From: an uncultured Pseudomonadota bacterium
GTDB lineage: Bacteria; Pseudomonadota; Gammaproteobacteria; Burkholderiales; SG8-39
Length of the DNA stretch: 64,000 nucleotides
Assembly (NCBI GenBank): GCA_903834835.1
Contig: CAILKO010000023.1
Span: forward strand, 62,001-126,000
Direction: 5' to 3'
The first letter of the stretch is position 1; each line of letters begins with the position of its first letter. Below the pieces are notes generated by a model that saw nothing but the letters and a program-made list of their open reading frames with translations, searched no databases and was not told the DNA's origin. The position numbers and the translations under genes are program-made. Positions 8,554 to 17,905 of the stretch are shown piece after piece.

Positions 8554-9788
8554 ACGGCGGTCAGAACCACCGAGCCGTTCGTACCGCCGAATCCGAAAGA
8601 ATTCGAAACCGCGCAGCGAACTTTCTGGTTTCGGGCCTGATTCGGAACATAGTCGAGGTCACATGCTGGATCGGGATCGACAAGGTTGATCGTCGGCGGA
8701 ATCGTCGCCTTCGCGATGGCGAGTGCAGAGAATATCGCTTCTATCGCACCTGCCGCACCCAGCAGGTGCCCTGTCATGGATTTTGTCGAACTTACAGCGA
8801 CCGCATGTGAACTGCCGCCCATGATGCGCTTGATGGCAACCGTCTCGGCGATATCGCCAAGCGGCGTCGAGGTGCCGTGCGCGTTGATATAGTTCACCTC
8901 AGCAGGATTGACACCTGCATCCTTGAGCGCATTGCGCATGCAACGAAAGGCGCCGTCCCCGTCCTCGGACGGCGCCGTCATGTGAAAGGCATCTGAAGAT
9001 ACGCCGTACCCCGCGAGCTCTGCATATATGCGTGCCCCTCGTGCCCGGGCATGCTCGTACTCCTCCAGCACGACCGCGCCAGCGCCCTCACCCAGAACGA
9101 AACCATCGCGCCCCTTGTCCCATGGCCGGCTTGCGGCCTGCGGATCGTCGTTCCGTTGCGACAAAGCTCTTGCTGAAGCAAATCCGCCCATTGCGAGTTC
9201 CGTAACGGTAGCCTCGGCACCACCCGCAATCATGATGTCGGCCTCACCGTATCGAATCGCCTTGCCGGCCTCGCCAATGCAGTGCGTTGACGTGGTGCAG
9301 GCGCTGACAATGGCGAAATTGGCGCCTTTGGTCCCCAGCATGATCGACAGATTCCCCGCGATCATATTGATGATCGTGCCCGGGATGAAGAATGGAGATA
9401 TGCGCCGAGGACCGGAATTCTGCAGTTCGACATGCATGGATTCGATGAGCGGCAATCCACCGATTCCCGAACCGAAGTTGATACCGATGCGTTCAGCGTT
9501 GGTTTCCGTGACCTGCACACCGGAATCACGCCATGCCTGCAGGCCCGCCGCAATGCCGAAGTGAATGAACGTGTCCATCCGGCGCGCGTCCTTCGCCGGC
9601 AGGTACGCAGTCGGATCAAACCCTTTCACCTCGCCGGCAATCTGGCTGGTCAGCCTGGACGGATCAAACCGGCTTACGCGGGATATTCCTGAGCGGCCGC
9701 CGACAATTGCCGACCACGCCTCTTCGACGGAATTACCGACCGGCGAGACAATCCCAACACCCGTTATTACGACTCGGCGGCGCGACAC
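8550..9788 (-). CDS. fabF: 3-oxoacyl-[ACP] synthase II (KAS II)
   Basis: Condensing enzyme that extends acyl-ACP with malonyl-ACP, notably palmitoleate to cis-vaccenate. 412 residues. Cys-His-His triad: the nucleophile in SACTTSTHCIGEA, histidines in NAHGTSTPLGD and GHLLGAAGAIEA; the C-terminal glycine loop NSFGFGGTN is present. GTG start with an AAGGGAG ribosome-binding site 6 nt upstream. It lies 35 nt after acpP, its carrier protein substrate, as in E. coli. Confidence 0.97.
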   Translation of the reverse strand: MSRRRVVITGVGIVSPVGNSVEEAWSAIVGGRSGISRVSRFDPSRLTSQIAGEVKGFDPTAYLPAKDARRMDTFIHFGIAAGLQAWRDSGVQVTETNAERIGINFGSGIGGLPLIESMHVELQNSGPRRISPFFIPGTIINMIAGNLSIMLGTKGANFAIVSACTTSTHCIGEAGKAIRYGEADIMIAGGAEATVTELAMGGFASARALSQRNDDPQAASRPWDKGRDGFVLGEGAGAVVLEEYEHARARGARIYAELAGYGVSSDAFHMTAPSEDGDGAFRCMRNALKDAGVNPAEVNYINAHGTSTPLGDIAETVAIKRIMGGSSHAVAVSSTKSMTGHLLGAAGAIEAIFSALAIAKATIPPTINLVDPDPACDLDYVPNQARNQKVRCAVSNSFGFGGTNGSVVLTAV

Positions 9789-9823
9789 GTTGACTCCCTT
9801 GAACGCTGGCGCAAGCTGCGCCG

Positions 9824-10063
9824 CTACGCCTTCTGGTGGGATTTGACGAAATCGATAGCCTGCTGGACAGTCTTGATCTTCTCGGCGTCATCGTCCGGAA
9901 TCTCAGTTTCGAATTCCTCTTCGAGCGCCATGACGAGTTCGACCGTGTCGAGAGAGTCTGCTCCCAGATCATCGACGAATGCGGATTCGTTCTTGATCTC
10001 CGCTTCGTTCACGCCTAGCTGCTCCGCAATGATCTTCTTAACGCGCTGTTCTATGCTGTCCAT
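9824..10063 (-). CDS. acpP: Acyl carrier protein
   Basis: Acidic 79-residue carrier of growing acyl chains. The phosphopantetheine attachment serine is in [20 protein letters not shown], at about residue 37. ATG start with an AAGGAGAA ribosome-binding site. 84 nt separate it from fabG, the largest gap in this part of the operon, which leaves room for an extra acpP promoter; I saw no convincing -35/-10 pair there. AcpS, which activates it, is encoded at the far end of the same gene block. Confidence 0.97.
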   Translation of the reverse strand: MDSIEQRVKKIIAEQLGVNEAEIKNESAFVDDLGADSLDTVELVMALEEEFETEIPDDDAEKIKTVQQAIDFVKSHQKA

Positions 10064-10147
10064 TCTATTTCTCCTTCCCCTTGGGCCAAGAGGTGCGCTA
10101 GTTTACCAAAGCGGCATCTGCCCAGATACCGGTTTTGCAGCGACCAA

Positions 10148-10903
10148 TCAAGTCATCGACATGCCGCCGTTTACGTGCAGCGTAGTCCCTGTCACATAGC
10201 CGGCCGCATCGGAAACCAGATACGCAACCGCCGCTGCCACATCGCCGGTGGTTCCGAGGCGACCGAGCGGAATTCCCGTCAACAATGCGCCTCGCTGTTC
10301 CTCCGACAGAGCCTTTGTCATGTCGGTATCGATGAATCCGGGAGCGACACAGTTCACGGTAATGTTCCTGCTACCAAGTTCTCGCGCCAGCGATTTGCTC
10401 ATCCCAACCACGCCCGCCTTCGCCGCAGCGTAGTTCGCCTGCCCGGCATTGCCAGTCTCTCCGACAACGGACGTTATGTTCACGATCCGTCCCCACCTCG
10501 CCTTTACCATTCCACGCATGACGAGCCGAGACATCCTGAACACCGCGCGCAGGTTGGTATCGAGAACATCTTCCCACTCCGAATCCTTCATCCGCAAGGC
10601 AAGGTTGTCCCGGGTAATGCCAGCGTTGTTCACGAGCACGTGGATGTCACCAAACCTCGCGCGTATGCCGTCGACCAGTGCCTCGCAACTCTGCGCATCC
10701 CGGACATTTAATTCCATTCCATGCCCCGGGAGACACGCTGCAACAAACCCGTCGTCAATGGTTTTTGCGCCAGGAGCCGTGGTTGCCGTCCCGATGACTG
10801 TCATGCCCCCCCTGGAGAGGCTATGGGCAATGGACTGGCCGATGCCGCGCGTCGCGCCGGTTACCAGCGCGACGCGCCCTACCTGCCGTTCAACATCATT
10901 CAT
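10148..10903 (-). CDS. fabG: 3-oxoacyl-[ACP] reductase
   Basis: NADPH-dependent SDR that reduces 3-ketoacyl-ACP. 251 residues. Cofactor motif TGATRGIG, NNAGITRD, catalytic Ser in NITSVVG, Tyr and Lys in YAAAKAGVVG, and the usual end TLHVNGGM. The ATG at 10903 sits in an 8-base overlap with the end of fabD (ATGAATGA); upstream in-frame starts would lie deep inside fabD and add residues that do not fit the family. Confidence 0.97.
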   Translation of the reverse strand: MNDVERQVGRVALVTGATRGIGQSIAHSLSRGGMTVIGTATTAPGAKTIDDGFVAACLPGHGMELNVRDAQSCEALVDGIRARFGDIHVLVNNAGITRDNLALRMKDSEWEDVLDTNLRAVFRMSRLVMRGMVKARWGRIVNITSVVGETGNAGQANYAAAKAGVVGMSKSLARELGSRNITVNCVAPGFIDTDMTKALSEEQRGALLTGIPLGRLGTTGDVAAAVAYLVSDAAGYVTGTTLHVNGGMSMT

Positions 10904-11837
10904 CGCGCAACTCCGCAACCGCGGCCTCAACCGCGTTCCGATCGAATAGAGCAATGCATTGAATACCCGGCTGGCAGCGCTTTGCGAGTCCCGCAAGGAC
11001 CTTGCCGGGGCCGCATTCCAGCAGATGCGTGACGCCGAGGTCGGCAAACTTCTGCATCGTCTCCGACCATCTCACCGGGGAGGCTGCCTGCCTCACCAGG
11101 GCGAGTCTTATACGATCCGGCGTACGTTCGACGGTCACATCCACGTTGTTGACGAGTTCAATCACCGGGGGCAATACGGACACCTCCTCAAGGCGTATCC
11201 TCAGCGCATCTGCCGCTGGCTGCATCAAGCTCGAATGGAACGGCGCGCTGACCGGAAGGGACATTGCACGCTTGGCGCCACGCGCCTTGCATGCTTCGAT
11301 CGCCCTAGCAACCGCCGCCTTGTCCCCCGCGATGACCACCTGTCCGGGTGCGTTGAAATTGACCGCCTCGACCACACCTCCCTGCGCCGCTTCGGCGCAG
11401 GCCGCCCGGACCTCGTCATCGGCGAGATTCAGCACCGCGGCCATCGCCCCCTCGCCAGCAGGCACGGCGCGCTGCATCGCCTCGGCCCTGCAACGTACCA
11501 GCGCAAGCGCATCGACGAGCGACAGGCTGCCGCCTGCAACCAATGCCGAATATTCGCCGAGACTGTGTCCGGCCACATACGACGGGCGCATTCCACCCAG
11601 CATTGTCCATGCCCGGAAAACGGCACTTCCCGCAGCGAGCATGGCAGGTTGCGTATTCACCGTAAGATTCAGTGCTTCCGCGGGGCCTACATCGAGGAGC
11701 GCACCGAATTCCTCGCCGAGCGTAGCGCTCGCCGTTGCAAGTACATCGTCGATACCAGGCAGGCCCGCATAGGCCTTCATCATCCCGACCGACTGCGACC
11801 CCTGTCCGGGAAAAATCATTGCAAGCTTGATTGGCAT
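10896..11837 (-). CDS. fabD: Malonyl-CoA:ACP transacylase
   Basis: Loads malonyl groups on ACP. 313 residues from the ATG at 11837. FPGQGSQ opens the protein; the nucleophile is in GHSLGEYSALV; conserved Arg and His follow in VRCRAEAMQ and APFHSSLMQPA. A GTG at 11864 overlapping the fabH stop (GTGA) would add nine residues; family members start close to the FPGQGSQ strand, so I prefer the ATG, but coupling through the GTG is possible. Confidence 0.95.
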   Translation of the reverse strand: MPIKLAMIFPGQGSQSVGMMKAYAGLPGIDDVLATASATLGEEFGALLDVGPAEALNLTVNTQPAMLAAGSAVFRAWTMLGGMRPSYVAGHSLGEYSALVAGGSLSLVDALALVRCRAEAMQRAVPAGEGAMAAVLNLADDEVRAACAEAAQGGVVEAVNFNAPGQVVIAGDKAAVARAIEACKARGAKRAMSLPVSAPFHSSLMQPAADALRIRLEEVSVLPPVIELVNNVDVTVERTPDRIRLALVRQAASPVRWSETMQKFADLGVTHLLECGPGKVLAGLAKRCQPGIQCIALFDRNAVEAAVAELRDE

Positions 11838-11860
11838 CTTCGTTCTAGTCGATGATTCAT

Positions 11861-12820
11861 TCACATTGTCACCAGGGCGGCACCCCAGGTAAATCCGCCG
11901 CCCACGCCCTGCATGAGCACACGCTGACCTGCCTTGATCCTGCCTGCCCGCACGAACTCATCGAGAGCCAGCGGAACCGAAGCGGCGGACGTATTGCCGT
12001 GGTGATCGACCGTAGCTACCAACCGTTCCTCCGGAATTCCCAGCCGCTTTGCGGTGGCTTCCAGGATCCGGATGTTCGCCTGATGAGGAATGAGCCAGTC
12101 GACGTCGGCGAGCGTCATGCCTGCCTTCTCGACCGTCTCTCTGGCGACCTCGTCCAGCACCTTGACCGCTTGCTTGAAGACCAGATTTCCCGCCATCTGC
12201 AAGTAGGGAGATCCGACGATCCGGCCCTTGCACACGTTGCCGGGCACCGAGAGTATCCCCGCATGTCGGCCGTCCGCATGGAGCACGCTGGCATGCACCC
12301 CGGGCGTATCGGACGCCGCCAGAACGACTGCACCGGCACCATCTCCGAACAGCACGCAAGTACTCCGGTCGTTCCAGTCCAGTATTCTCGAAAATACCTC
12401 AGCCCCAACTACCAGCGCGCGTCGACTGGTCCCTCCGCGTATGAACGCATCTGCCGTCGCAAGGGCATAGACGAACCCGCTGCACACAGCCTGCACGTCG
12501 AAGGCTGCGCAGCCGGGCGCGCCGAGTTTCGCCTGAAGCAGGCATGCAGTGCTCGGAAAGACGAAGTCCGGCGTCGAGGTCGCAACGATGATTAGGTCGA
12601 TGTCAGCCGCCTGCAGTCCTGCCGATTGCAGCGCCAACCGGCTTGCTTCCAGCGCCAAATCGCTGGACGTCTGGCTTTCATCGGCAATGTGGCGCTGCGC
12701 AATTCCGGTTCGCTCGCGAATCCACGCGTCGCTGGTATCGAGGCTAGCCTCGAATTCGCTGTTAGGCATTATCCGCGGAGGCAGAAAGCTTCCAGTGCCG
12801 ACAATTTTCGAGTAAATCAT
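11861..12820 (-). CDS. fabH: 3-oxoacyl-[ACP] synthase III (KAS III)
   Basis: Initiates fatty-acid synthesis by condensing acetyl-CoA (or another acyl-CoA) with malonyl-ACP. 319 residues. Catalytic Cys113 in [10 protein letters not shown], His in IPHQANIRI, Asn in [10 protein letters not shown]; the C-terminus is [14 protein letters not shown] start overlapping the plsX stop (ATGA). The plsX-fabH-fabD-fabG-acpP-fabF order is intact. Confidence 0.97.
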   Translation of the reverse strand: MIYSKIVGTGSFLPPRIMPNSEFEASLDTSDAWIRERTGIAQRHIADESQTSSDLALEASRLALQSAGLQAADIDLIIVATSTPDFVFPSTACLLQAKLGAPGCAAFDVQAVCSGFVYALATADAFIRGGTSRRALVVGAEVFSRILDWNDRSTCVLFGDGAGAVVLAASDTPGVHASVLHADGRHAGILSVPGNVCKGRIVGSPYLQMAGNLVFKQAVKVLDEVARETVEKAGMTLADVDWLIPHQANIRILEATAKRLGIPEERLVATVDHHGNTSAASVPLALDEFVRAGRIKAGQRVLMQGVGGGFTWGAALVTM

Positions 12821-13863
12821 CTCCGAGCAACTCCCGCCGTATCCACCGTCCTGTCCCCGGTGTACTTGGCCATGCTCTGCGATATCCGGGTTGGAACGTC
12901 GTTTTTCACTTCTTCCGCTGCGCGCTCGATGGCGTGCCGGAAAGCGTAGGAATCCGCAGACCCATGGCTCTTGACTACGATGCCCCGCAGCCCCAGAAGA
13001 CTGGCGCCGTTGTAACGCCTGTGGTCAAGCCGATGCCGGATCGAACGTATCACCGGCAAAGCGAGCAATCCGACCGCCTTGGTGAGCACATTCCGGTTGA
13101 ACTCCTCCCGTAGCGTCGCGCCTATCATCTGCGCGAGTCCCTCCGACGTCTTAAGCGCAACGTTACCGACAAAGCCGTCGCAGACCACCACGTCCACTGA
13201 CCCCTTGTAGATGTCGTCGCCCTCGACGTTCCCGACGAAATTCAGTCCGCTGTCGCGTAGAAGTGCAGCGGCCTTCTTTACCACCTCATTGCCCTTCACA
13301 TCTTCCACGCCGATGTTCAACAACCCGACGCGGGGCCTCGCACTGTGCTCGACCGCCCCCGCCAGCATTGCCCCCATGATTCCGAACTGCAGAAGGTGCT
13401 CCGCCGTGCAATCCACGTTTGCCCCCAGATCGAGCACGTATGTGTTGCCGCGCAACATGTTAGGAAGGACGGTGGCGATCGCAGGCCGGTCGATGCCAGG
13501 AATGGTCTTGAGTACAAACCGGGAAATCGCCATCAGCGCACCCGTGTTGCCGGCACTTACGCAGGCCTGAACCTCGCCCGACTTCACGAGATTCGCTGCC
13601 ACCCTGATCGAGGAGTCCTTCTTGAATCGCAAGGCGCTCGCGGGCGCCTCGTCCATTGTCACGAATTCACTCGCGGGGTGAAATCTTATGGATCGAGCCC
13701 CTCCTCCACCGGCCCTGGCGAGCTCCGGTTCAACCGCATCAGGCCGACCAACCAGCACGAGATCCACGTCCGCCCGACGTTGGAGAAACTCGAAACAGGC
13801 GGCGACGGTCACTCGTGGCCCATGATCGCCGCCCATGCAGTCAACCGCGACAGTCATCCGCAT
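12817..13863 (-). CDS. plsX: Phosphate acyltransferase PlsX
   Basis: Makes acyl-phosphate from acyl-ACP, feeding PlsY at the start of phospholipid synthesis. 348 residues. Begins [16 protein letters not shown]; other landmarks are [47 protein letters not shown] and the C-terminal [16 protein letters not shown]. Two ATGs lie close together (13863 and 13857) and neither has a strong ribosome-binding site; I took the first. It is coupled to fabH by an ATGA overlap and lies 87 nt after rpmF. Confidence 0.95.
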   Translation of the reverse strand: MRMTVAVDCMGGDHGPRVTVAACFEFLQRRADVDLVLVGRPDAVEPELARAGGGGARSIRFHPASEFVTMDEAPASALRFKKDSSIRVAANLVKSGEVQACVSAGNTGALMAISRFVLKTIPGIDRPAIATVLPNMLRGNTYVLDLGANVDCTAEHLLQFGIMGAMLAGAVEHSARPRVGLLNIGVEDVKGNEVVKKAAALLRDSGLNFVGNVEGDDIYKGSVDVVVCDGFVGNVALKTSEGLAQMIGATLREEFNRNVLTKAVGLLALPVIRSIRHRLDHRRYNGASLLGLRGIVVKSHGSADSYAFRHAIERAAEEVKNDVPTRISQSMAKYTGDRTVDTAGVARR

Positions 13864-13950
13864 CAACGAAAACGCTCAGACACGATGTACACCAAGCTCG
13901 CGGAACACGGATTCGCGTCCATTGCCGGAAGCGAGCCCTGGGCGGCTGCC

Positions 13951-14130
13951 CTATTCGTCCTTGGTCTTCAGAACTTTCTTGCCGCGATAGAAGCCGGTCG
14001 GGCTGATATGGTGACGCAGATGGATTTCGCCGGTCGTCGGTTCGACAGCAGTCGACGGCGCCGTAAGGAAATCGTGAGCGCGCCGCTTGTCTCGGCGGGA
14101 GGGGGATTTTTTGCTCTGCTGTACGGCCAT
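13951..14130 (-). CDS. rpmF: 50S ribosomal protein L32
   Basis: 59-residue basic ribosomal protein. It begins [20 protein letters not shown] and continues with [22 protein letters not shown], the L32 pattern. It lacks the Cys residues of zinc-binding L32 variants, as is normal for this lineage. ATG with a GGAG ribosome-binding site 6 nt upstream. It lies between yceD and plsX, the conserved arrangement tying ribosome and lipid synthesis. Confidence 0.97.
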   Translation of the reverse strand: MAVQQSKKSPSRRDKRRAHDFLTAPSTAVEPTTGEIHLRHHISPTGFYRGKKVLKTKDE

Positions 14131-14161
14131 GTGGCACTCCTTGAAAATTAGATACCAGACA

Positions 14162-14668
14162 TCAATTCCCGGGCTTCCCGTCCTTGGACAGCAAACCTTT
14201 CAATTTTTCGAACGGCGAGGTCCGCACCGAATCGGCTTCCGCACTGCCACCCTCGCAGACCGCGTGCACCAATACAGCCGGTATATCAAGGAGCAACTCG
14301 TCCTCGATCAGTTCCGCAACGTCCATGCTTCGGCTCGCGAGGATCCATTCTGGTCCATCCGCATCGACCGGTTGCCTGTCCAGCGCGGTCTGCGACTCAG
14401 CCAGAAAAACCGTCTCGTCAATGCCTACCGGATACCGCGTTTCCTGCATGCAGCGCTGACAGGTCACCTGCAGCACACCATGCACCATGATCCGCAATCC
14501 GGGCCTGCCCTGAGCATCCTGCACGCCCGCGACCTCGTACCGGAGTTCGCCTCCGTGCGACGCCAGTCTGTCGTGCAGGCGCGCAAGCGTCGACACCGGC
14601 AACTGCCCTGCCTGCCGCAAACCGGACGCGGCGAACTCGAAACCGTCTATCCGGGCAAGTGAATGCAT
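14162..14668 (-). CDS. yceD: YceD family (DUF177) protein
   Basis: 168-residue protein of the YceD/DUF177 family, often co-transcribed with rpmF and linked to 23S rRNA accumulation. Conserved centre: VTCQRCMQ, one CxxC, followed by a later acidic stretch with VHAVCEGG. The ATG at 14668 agrees with the family start; a longer frame would overlap maf. It is the first gene of the minus-strand superoperon and lies about 10 nt downstream of a near-consensus -10 box. Confidence 0.93.
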   Translation of the reverse strand: MHSLARIDGFEFAASGLRQAGQLPVSTLARLHDRLASHGGELRYEVAGVQDAQGRPGLRIMVHGVLQVTCQRCMQETRYPVGIDETVFLAESQTALDRQPVDADGPEWILASRSMDVAELIEDELLLDIPAVLVHAVCEGGSAEADSVRTSPFEKLKGLLSKDGKPGN

Positions 14669-14677
14669 AAACGTGAA

Positions 14678-14706
14678 ATAATAGCAGTCTAGAAAAACCT
14701 TGTCAA
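14678..14706 (-). promoter_or_regulatory. Sigma-70 promoter for yceD-rpmF-plsX-fab operon
   Basis: On the minus strand TTGACA (14706-14701) is followed after exactly 17 nt by TATTAT (14683-14678): a perfect -35 and a 5/6 -10 box. It lies in the 47-nt space between the divergent yceD and maf starts. The start point would fall within a few bases of the yceD ATG, giving a very short leader. Confidence 0.82.
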
Positions 14707-14715
14707 AACAAAGAA

Positions 14716-15315
14716 ATGGCAAAACTCCGTCCGCTGGTCCTCGCCTCGACCTCCCCCTACCGGCGGGAACTGCTCGAGCGGCTTGGACTTCCATTCCAGT
14801 GCCTGAATCCCGGCGTTGACGAGCATCCTGTCCTGCATGAGCCTCCCACAGAACGCGCCTTACGCCTTGCCGCAGACAAGGCGCGGTCGGTAGCGGGGCG
14901 GATTCCCGACGCACTCGTCATCGGATCGGATCAGGTTGCCTCGCTAGATGGCGAAATTCTACGGAAACCCGGGAATCACGCCAACGCTTTGAGCCAACTT
15001 GCTAAATTGAGCGGTCGAACAGCATGCTTCGATACCGCAATTGCATTGCTCGACAGCCGGTCGGGGGAAATTTTCTGCGAACTGGTTTCCTGCACAGTGA
15101 GCTATCGGACACTGTCGAAGGCGGAGATCGAAGCTTACGTCGCGGAAGATACGCCCTATGATTGCGCGGGAAGCGCGAAAGCGGAGCGACTTGGCATTAC
15201 GCTGGTTTCGGCCATCCATTCGAGCGACCCGACTGCATTGATCGGCCTGCCCCTGATTGCGCTGACAACCCTGCTCAGAGACGCCGGCATGCCCGTCCTC
15301 CCACGCCCATGCTGA
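14716..15315 (+). CDS. maf: Maf/YceF-type nucleotide pyrophosphatase
   Basis: Hydrolyses modified or non-canonical nucleoside triphosphates (YceF types prefer m7GTP). 199 residues. Begins LRPLVLASTSPYRRELLERLG, the STSPYRR motif; the later catalytic acid lies in GSDQVASLDG, and EAYVAEDTPYDCAGSAKAE is the family's second block. Divergent from yceD, 47 nt away. The stop overlaps the next gene's start by 7 nt, so the two are probably co-translated. Confidence 0.93.
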   Translation: MAKLRPLVLASTSPYRRELLERLGLPFQCLNPGVDEHPVLHEPPTERALRLAADKARSVAGRIPDALVIGSDQVASLDGEILRKPGNHANALSQLAKLSGRTACFDTAIALLDSRSGEIFCELVSCTVSYRTLSKAEIEAYVAEDTPYDCAGSAKAERLGITLVSAIHSSDPTALIGLPLIALTTLLRDAGMPVLPRPC

Positions 15316-16028
15316 CAGCGCTCTATTGCATCCCCACTACCCTTGGGGGTGCGCCCGGTGCGGTATTGCCTGCCGAGACTATCGACGCAATCAGGGGCCT
15401 ACGTCACTTCATTGCCGAGAATGCGAGAACTGCGCGGGCCTTCCTCGCGCAGTGCGGCCTGGCGGTTCCGGTCCGCGAACTGAGCATAGAAATCCTCGAC
15501 GAGCACACGAAACCGACTGTGGCGGACACCCTCCTCGCGCCGCTTGTCGCTGGCCACCCCATCGGCCTGTTGTCCGAAGCCGGATGCCCCGCCATCGCCG
15601 ATCCGGGTGCATGGCTCGTCAGGGCCGCTCATGCCCGCGGGCTCCCGGTAATTCCGCTCGTCGGGCCGTCGTCGATCCTGCTGGCGCTGATGTCCTCGGG
15701 ACTCGAAGGCCAGCGGTTCAGTTTTTGTGGATACCTGCCTCGCAAGGCTCAGGCGCTGACCGACGCGATCCTGGCCCTGGAGCGCCGCTCGAGATCGAAC
15801 GACGAAACTCAGATATTCATTGAAACACCGTATCGCAACGAGGCGTTGGTTCAGGCCGTTCTGGGGACCGCATCCCCCGATACTCAACTTTGCGTGGCAA
15901 GCAATCTCACCCTGCCTGACCAGCAGATCAAGACTGCACGCATCGCTGCATGGCGAAAGTCCCCCCCGATGCCCGGCCGGCGACCCACCGTGTATCTGAT
16001 GCTCGCAGGCTCACGCGCGAAGTACTGA
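15309..16028 (+). CDS. RsmI-like SAM-dependent methyltransferase
   Basis: Tetrapyrrole-methylase-fold enzyme of 239 residues. Typical landmarks are the early IPTTLG strand, PIGLLSEAGCPAIADPGAWLVRAA (SAM-binding loop), VGPSSILLALMSSGLEGQRFSFCGYLP and ETPYRN. It resembles the 16S rRNA 2'-O-methyltransferase RsmI but is shorter and belongs to the group found next to maf; a true rsmI may exist elsewhere. ATG start inside the end of maf. Confidence 0.85.
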   Translation: MLTALYCIPTTLGGAPGAVLPAETIDAIRGLRHFIAENARTARAFLAQCGLAVPVRELSIEILDEHTKPTVADTLLAPLVAGHPIGLLSEAGCPAIADPGAWLVRAAHARGLPVIPLVGPSSILLALMSSGLEGQRFSFCGYLPRKAQALTDAILALERRSRSNDETQIFIETPYRNEALVQAVLGTASPDTQLCVASNLTLPDQQIKTARIAAWRKSPPMPGRRPTVYLMLAGSRAKY

Positions 16029-16043
16029 GCCCAAGCCGCGAGG

Positions 16044-16919
16044 TCAGCCGAACGCTGGCCAGCCGAGTACCTTCCCGGCCGCACGCCCAAGCAGCCATTC
16101 CTTTTCCGTCTCGTCGAGCAGGGCCGCGTGCCTGAGGTAGTAGAGTGCATCGGCCCAGGAGTGCTGAAGCATCGTCTGACTCGCATCACCCGCCCACATC
16201 ACCCTGTCCTTCCCATAGGCATCGATCACCCTGCGCAATACCGGAATCACATCCGCATAGGGGTAGGGCTGCATCGACATGCGGGTCGGTGCTTTGCACC
16301 ATTTCAGCGCGAGATTGGGGTAACGAGCGAGCGCAATGACGACCTCCGCGTTGCGCAAGCGCTCTTCCCAGGTAGGCAGCGCGGGATTTACGATCCCTGC
16401 GTGGTCCAGAATGAACTGCGCATCGGGAAACATCTTCAGATAGCGCTCGATCGAACCTATCGATTGCGTCATCCGAACGAATACCGGCATTCCGCATCGG
16501 CGGGCTGCGTCGAAGTAGCTGTCGTAGGCCCCCTGATTAAAAGGTTCGAGTTCCCCGATTTGCGGTGTGGGTTCGATGCGCGTTGCGATGCAACCGGGTC
16601 GCCCTCTTAGATCGCGCATTACATCCAGGATCTCGGGATCGCTGCGTTCGACCCTCCCTAGGTAGGCAAAGCGCTCCGGAAAACGTGAAACGGCAAGTTC
16701 CGACAACGGGAATCTGTACCGATGCGTCCCGTCAGGGAGACGGTCTACGTGCCGGTCATCGTCCAGAATATGAGCGCCCCAGCGTTCGTCGATCACTGCT
16801 GCGGACACGCCCACGACGTCCATGGCCAGCACGCCCGCCCGCAGGAGCTCCTCTATCGACTTGTCGCGCCAGTTCTCCCCGAACCTGTTCAGATGCACCT
16901 GCGTATCAACGATTTTCAT
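16044..16919 (-). CDS. Amidohydrolase-2 family TIM-barrel hydrolase
   Basis: 291-residue metal-dependent hydrolase or decarboxylase of the ACMSD/PDC-hydrolase type; substrate unknown. The N-terminal metal motif reads IVDTQVHL, so the first His of the usual HxH is Gln. FILDHAGIVNP carries the conserved His of strand 6 and RVMWAGDASQ the final Asp. A clear relative is encoded at 32145-33014, sharing the C-terminal PYPYAD...MWAGD region. It sits between the methyltransferase and sppA, convergent with the former, and is likely an insertion into an otherwise conserved block. Confidence 0.83.
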   Translation of the reverse strand: MKIVDTQVHLNRFGENWRDKSIEELLRAGVLAMDVVGVSAAVIDERWGAHILDDDRHVDRLPDGTHRYRFPLSELAVSRFPERFAYLGRVERSDPEILDVMRDLRGRPGCIATRIEPTPQIGELEPFNQGAYDSYFDAARRCGMPVFVRMTQSIGSIERYLKMFPDAQFILDHAGIVNPALPTWEERLRNAEVVIALARYPNLALKWCKAPTRMSMQPYPYADVIPVLRRVIDAYGKDRVMWAGDASQTMLQHSWADALYYLRHAALLDETEKEWLLGRAAGKVLGWPAFG

Positions 16920-16963
16920 TTACGCCCCGCGAACGGTATTGCGCACAGATTCCCCCCTTACAC

Positions 16964-17905
16964 TCAGCGGACCGTCGGCGCAGACTGCAGAAGAATCTCG
17001 GAAAATGTCCGGGCAGCTGTCACGCCTACCCGGCGCGCGAATTTCTCTGTCAGGCTTTCCTTTTGCGTGTAGTCGACAATGTTCTCCGCCTTGATGACAT
17101 CGCGAGCGACAGTGTCGACAGTTCCGATCGCGTCCGCGAGGCCGAGCTGGATCCCGCCCTGCCCGGTCCAGATCAGTCCCGAGAACAAATCCTGGCCATC
17201 CTTCAGTCGCTTTCCACGCCCTTCCCTGACCGCGCTGATGAATTGGTCATGCACTTCCTTCAGCAAGGCCTGCATATGCGCTTTGTCAGCAGGATTCTCC
17301 GGCAGAAACGGATCCAGCATGCCCTTGCTGCTGCCCGAGGTGAGGAGTCGGCGTTCCACGCCGAGCTTTTCCATCAGACCCGTGACACCGAAACTGTCCA
17401 TGCGCACGCCGATCGAGCCGATGATGCTCGATGCAGAAACATAGATCCGGTCCGCGCCGGCGGCCACGTAGTAGCCGCCCGAGGCGCAAACGTCTTCGAC
17501 CACCGCATAAACCGGAATCCCAGCATGCGCCTTCTTCAGACGGCGTATCTCGTCATAGATGGTCTGCGACTGGACCGGACTCCCGCCTGGACTGTTGATG
17601 CGCAGGATGATGCCCTGCGTGTTGCTGTCCTTGAACGCTGCTTGCAGTGCGGCATTAACCCGCTCCGCGCTCGTGTCGCTGCCCGGGGCAATCACGCCTG
17701 CAATTTCGATCAGGGCAGTGTGCTTGCCCGAGGTCCCGGCGCTCTGGCGCCAGTCCACGAGGGTTACAAGCAGCAACGTCACGTAGCCAAAAGCCAGGAA
17801 CTTGAAAAATATTCCCCAGCGACGCGCCCTGCGCTGTTCGCGGATCGACGCAGTCGCCAATTCTCGCAGCACGTCTCGCTCCCAGCCCTCCCGGCTCTCA
17901 TTCAT
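16964..17905 (-). CDS. sppA: Signal peptide peptidase SppA, short form
   Basis: Membrane-bound serine/lysine protease that degrades leftover signal peptides. 313 residues, single catalytic domain. One transmembrane helix at about residues 32-50. LRINSPGGSPVQS forms the oxyanion region, the nucleophile Ser is in DVCASGGYYVAAGA and the Lys in SGSSKGMLDPF. ATG in an 8-base overlap with the end of the Rieske gene (ATGAATGA). It continues the rluC-HAD-Rieske-sppA run. Confidence 0.94.
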   Translation of the reverse strand: MNESREGWERDVLRELATASIREQRRARRWGIFFKFLAFGYVTLLLVTLVDWRQSAGTSGKHTALIEIAGVIAPGSDTSAERVNAALQAAFKDSNTQGIILRINSPGGSPVQSQTIYDEIRRLKKAHAGIPVYAVVEDVCASGGYYVAAGADRIYVSASSIIGSIGVRMDSFGVTGLMEKLGVERRLLTSGSSKGMLDPFLPENPADKAHMQALLKEVHDQFISAVREGRGKRLKDGQDLFSGLIWTGQGGIQLGLADAIGTVDTVARDVIKAENIVDYTQKESLTEKFARRVGVTAARTFSEILLQSAPTVR

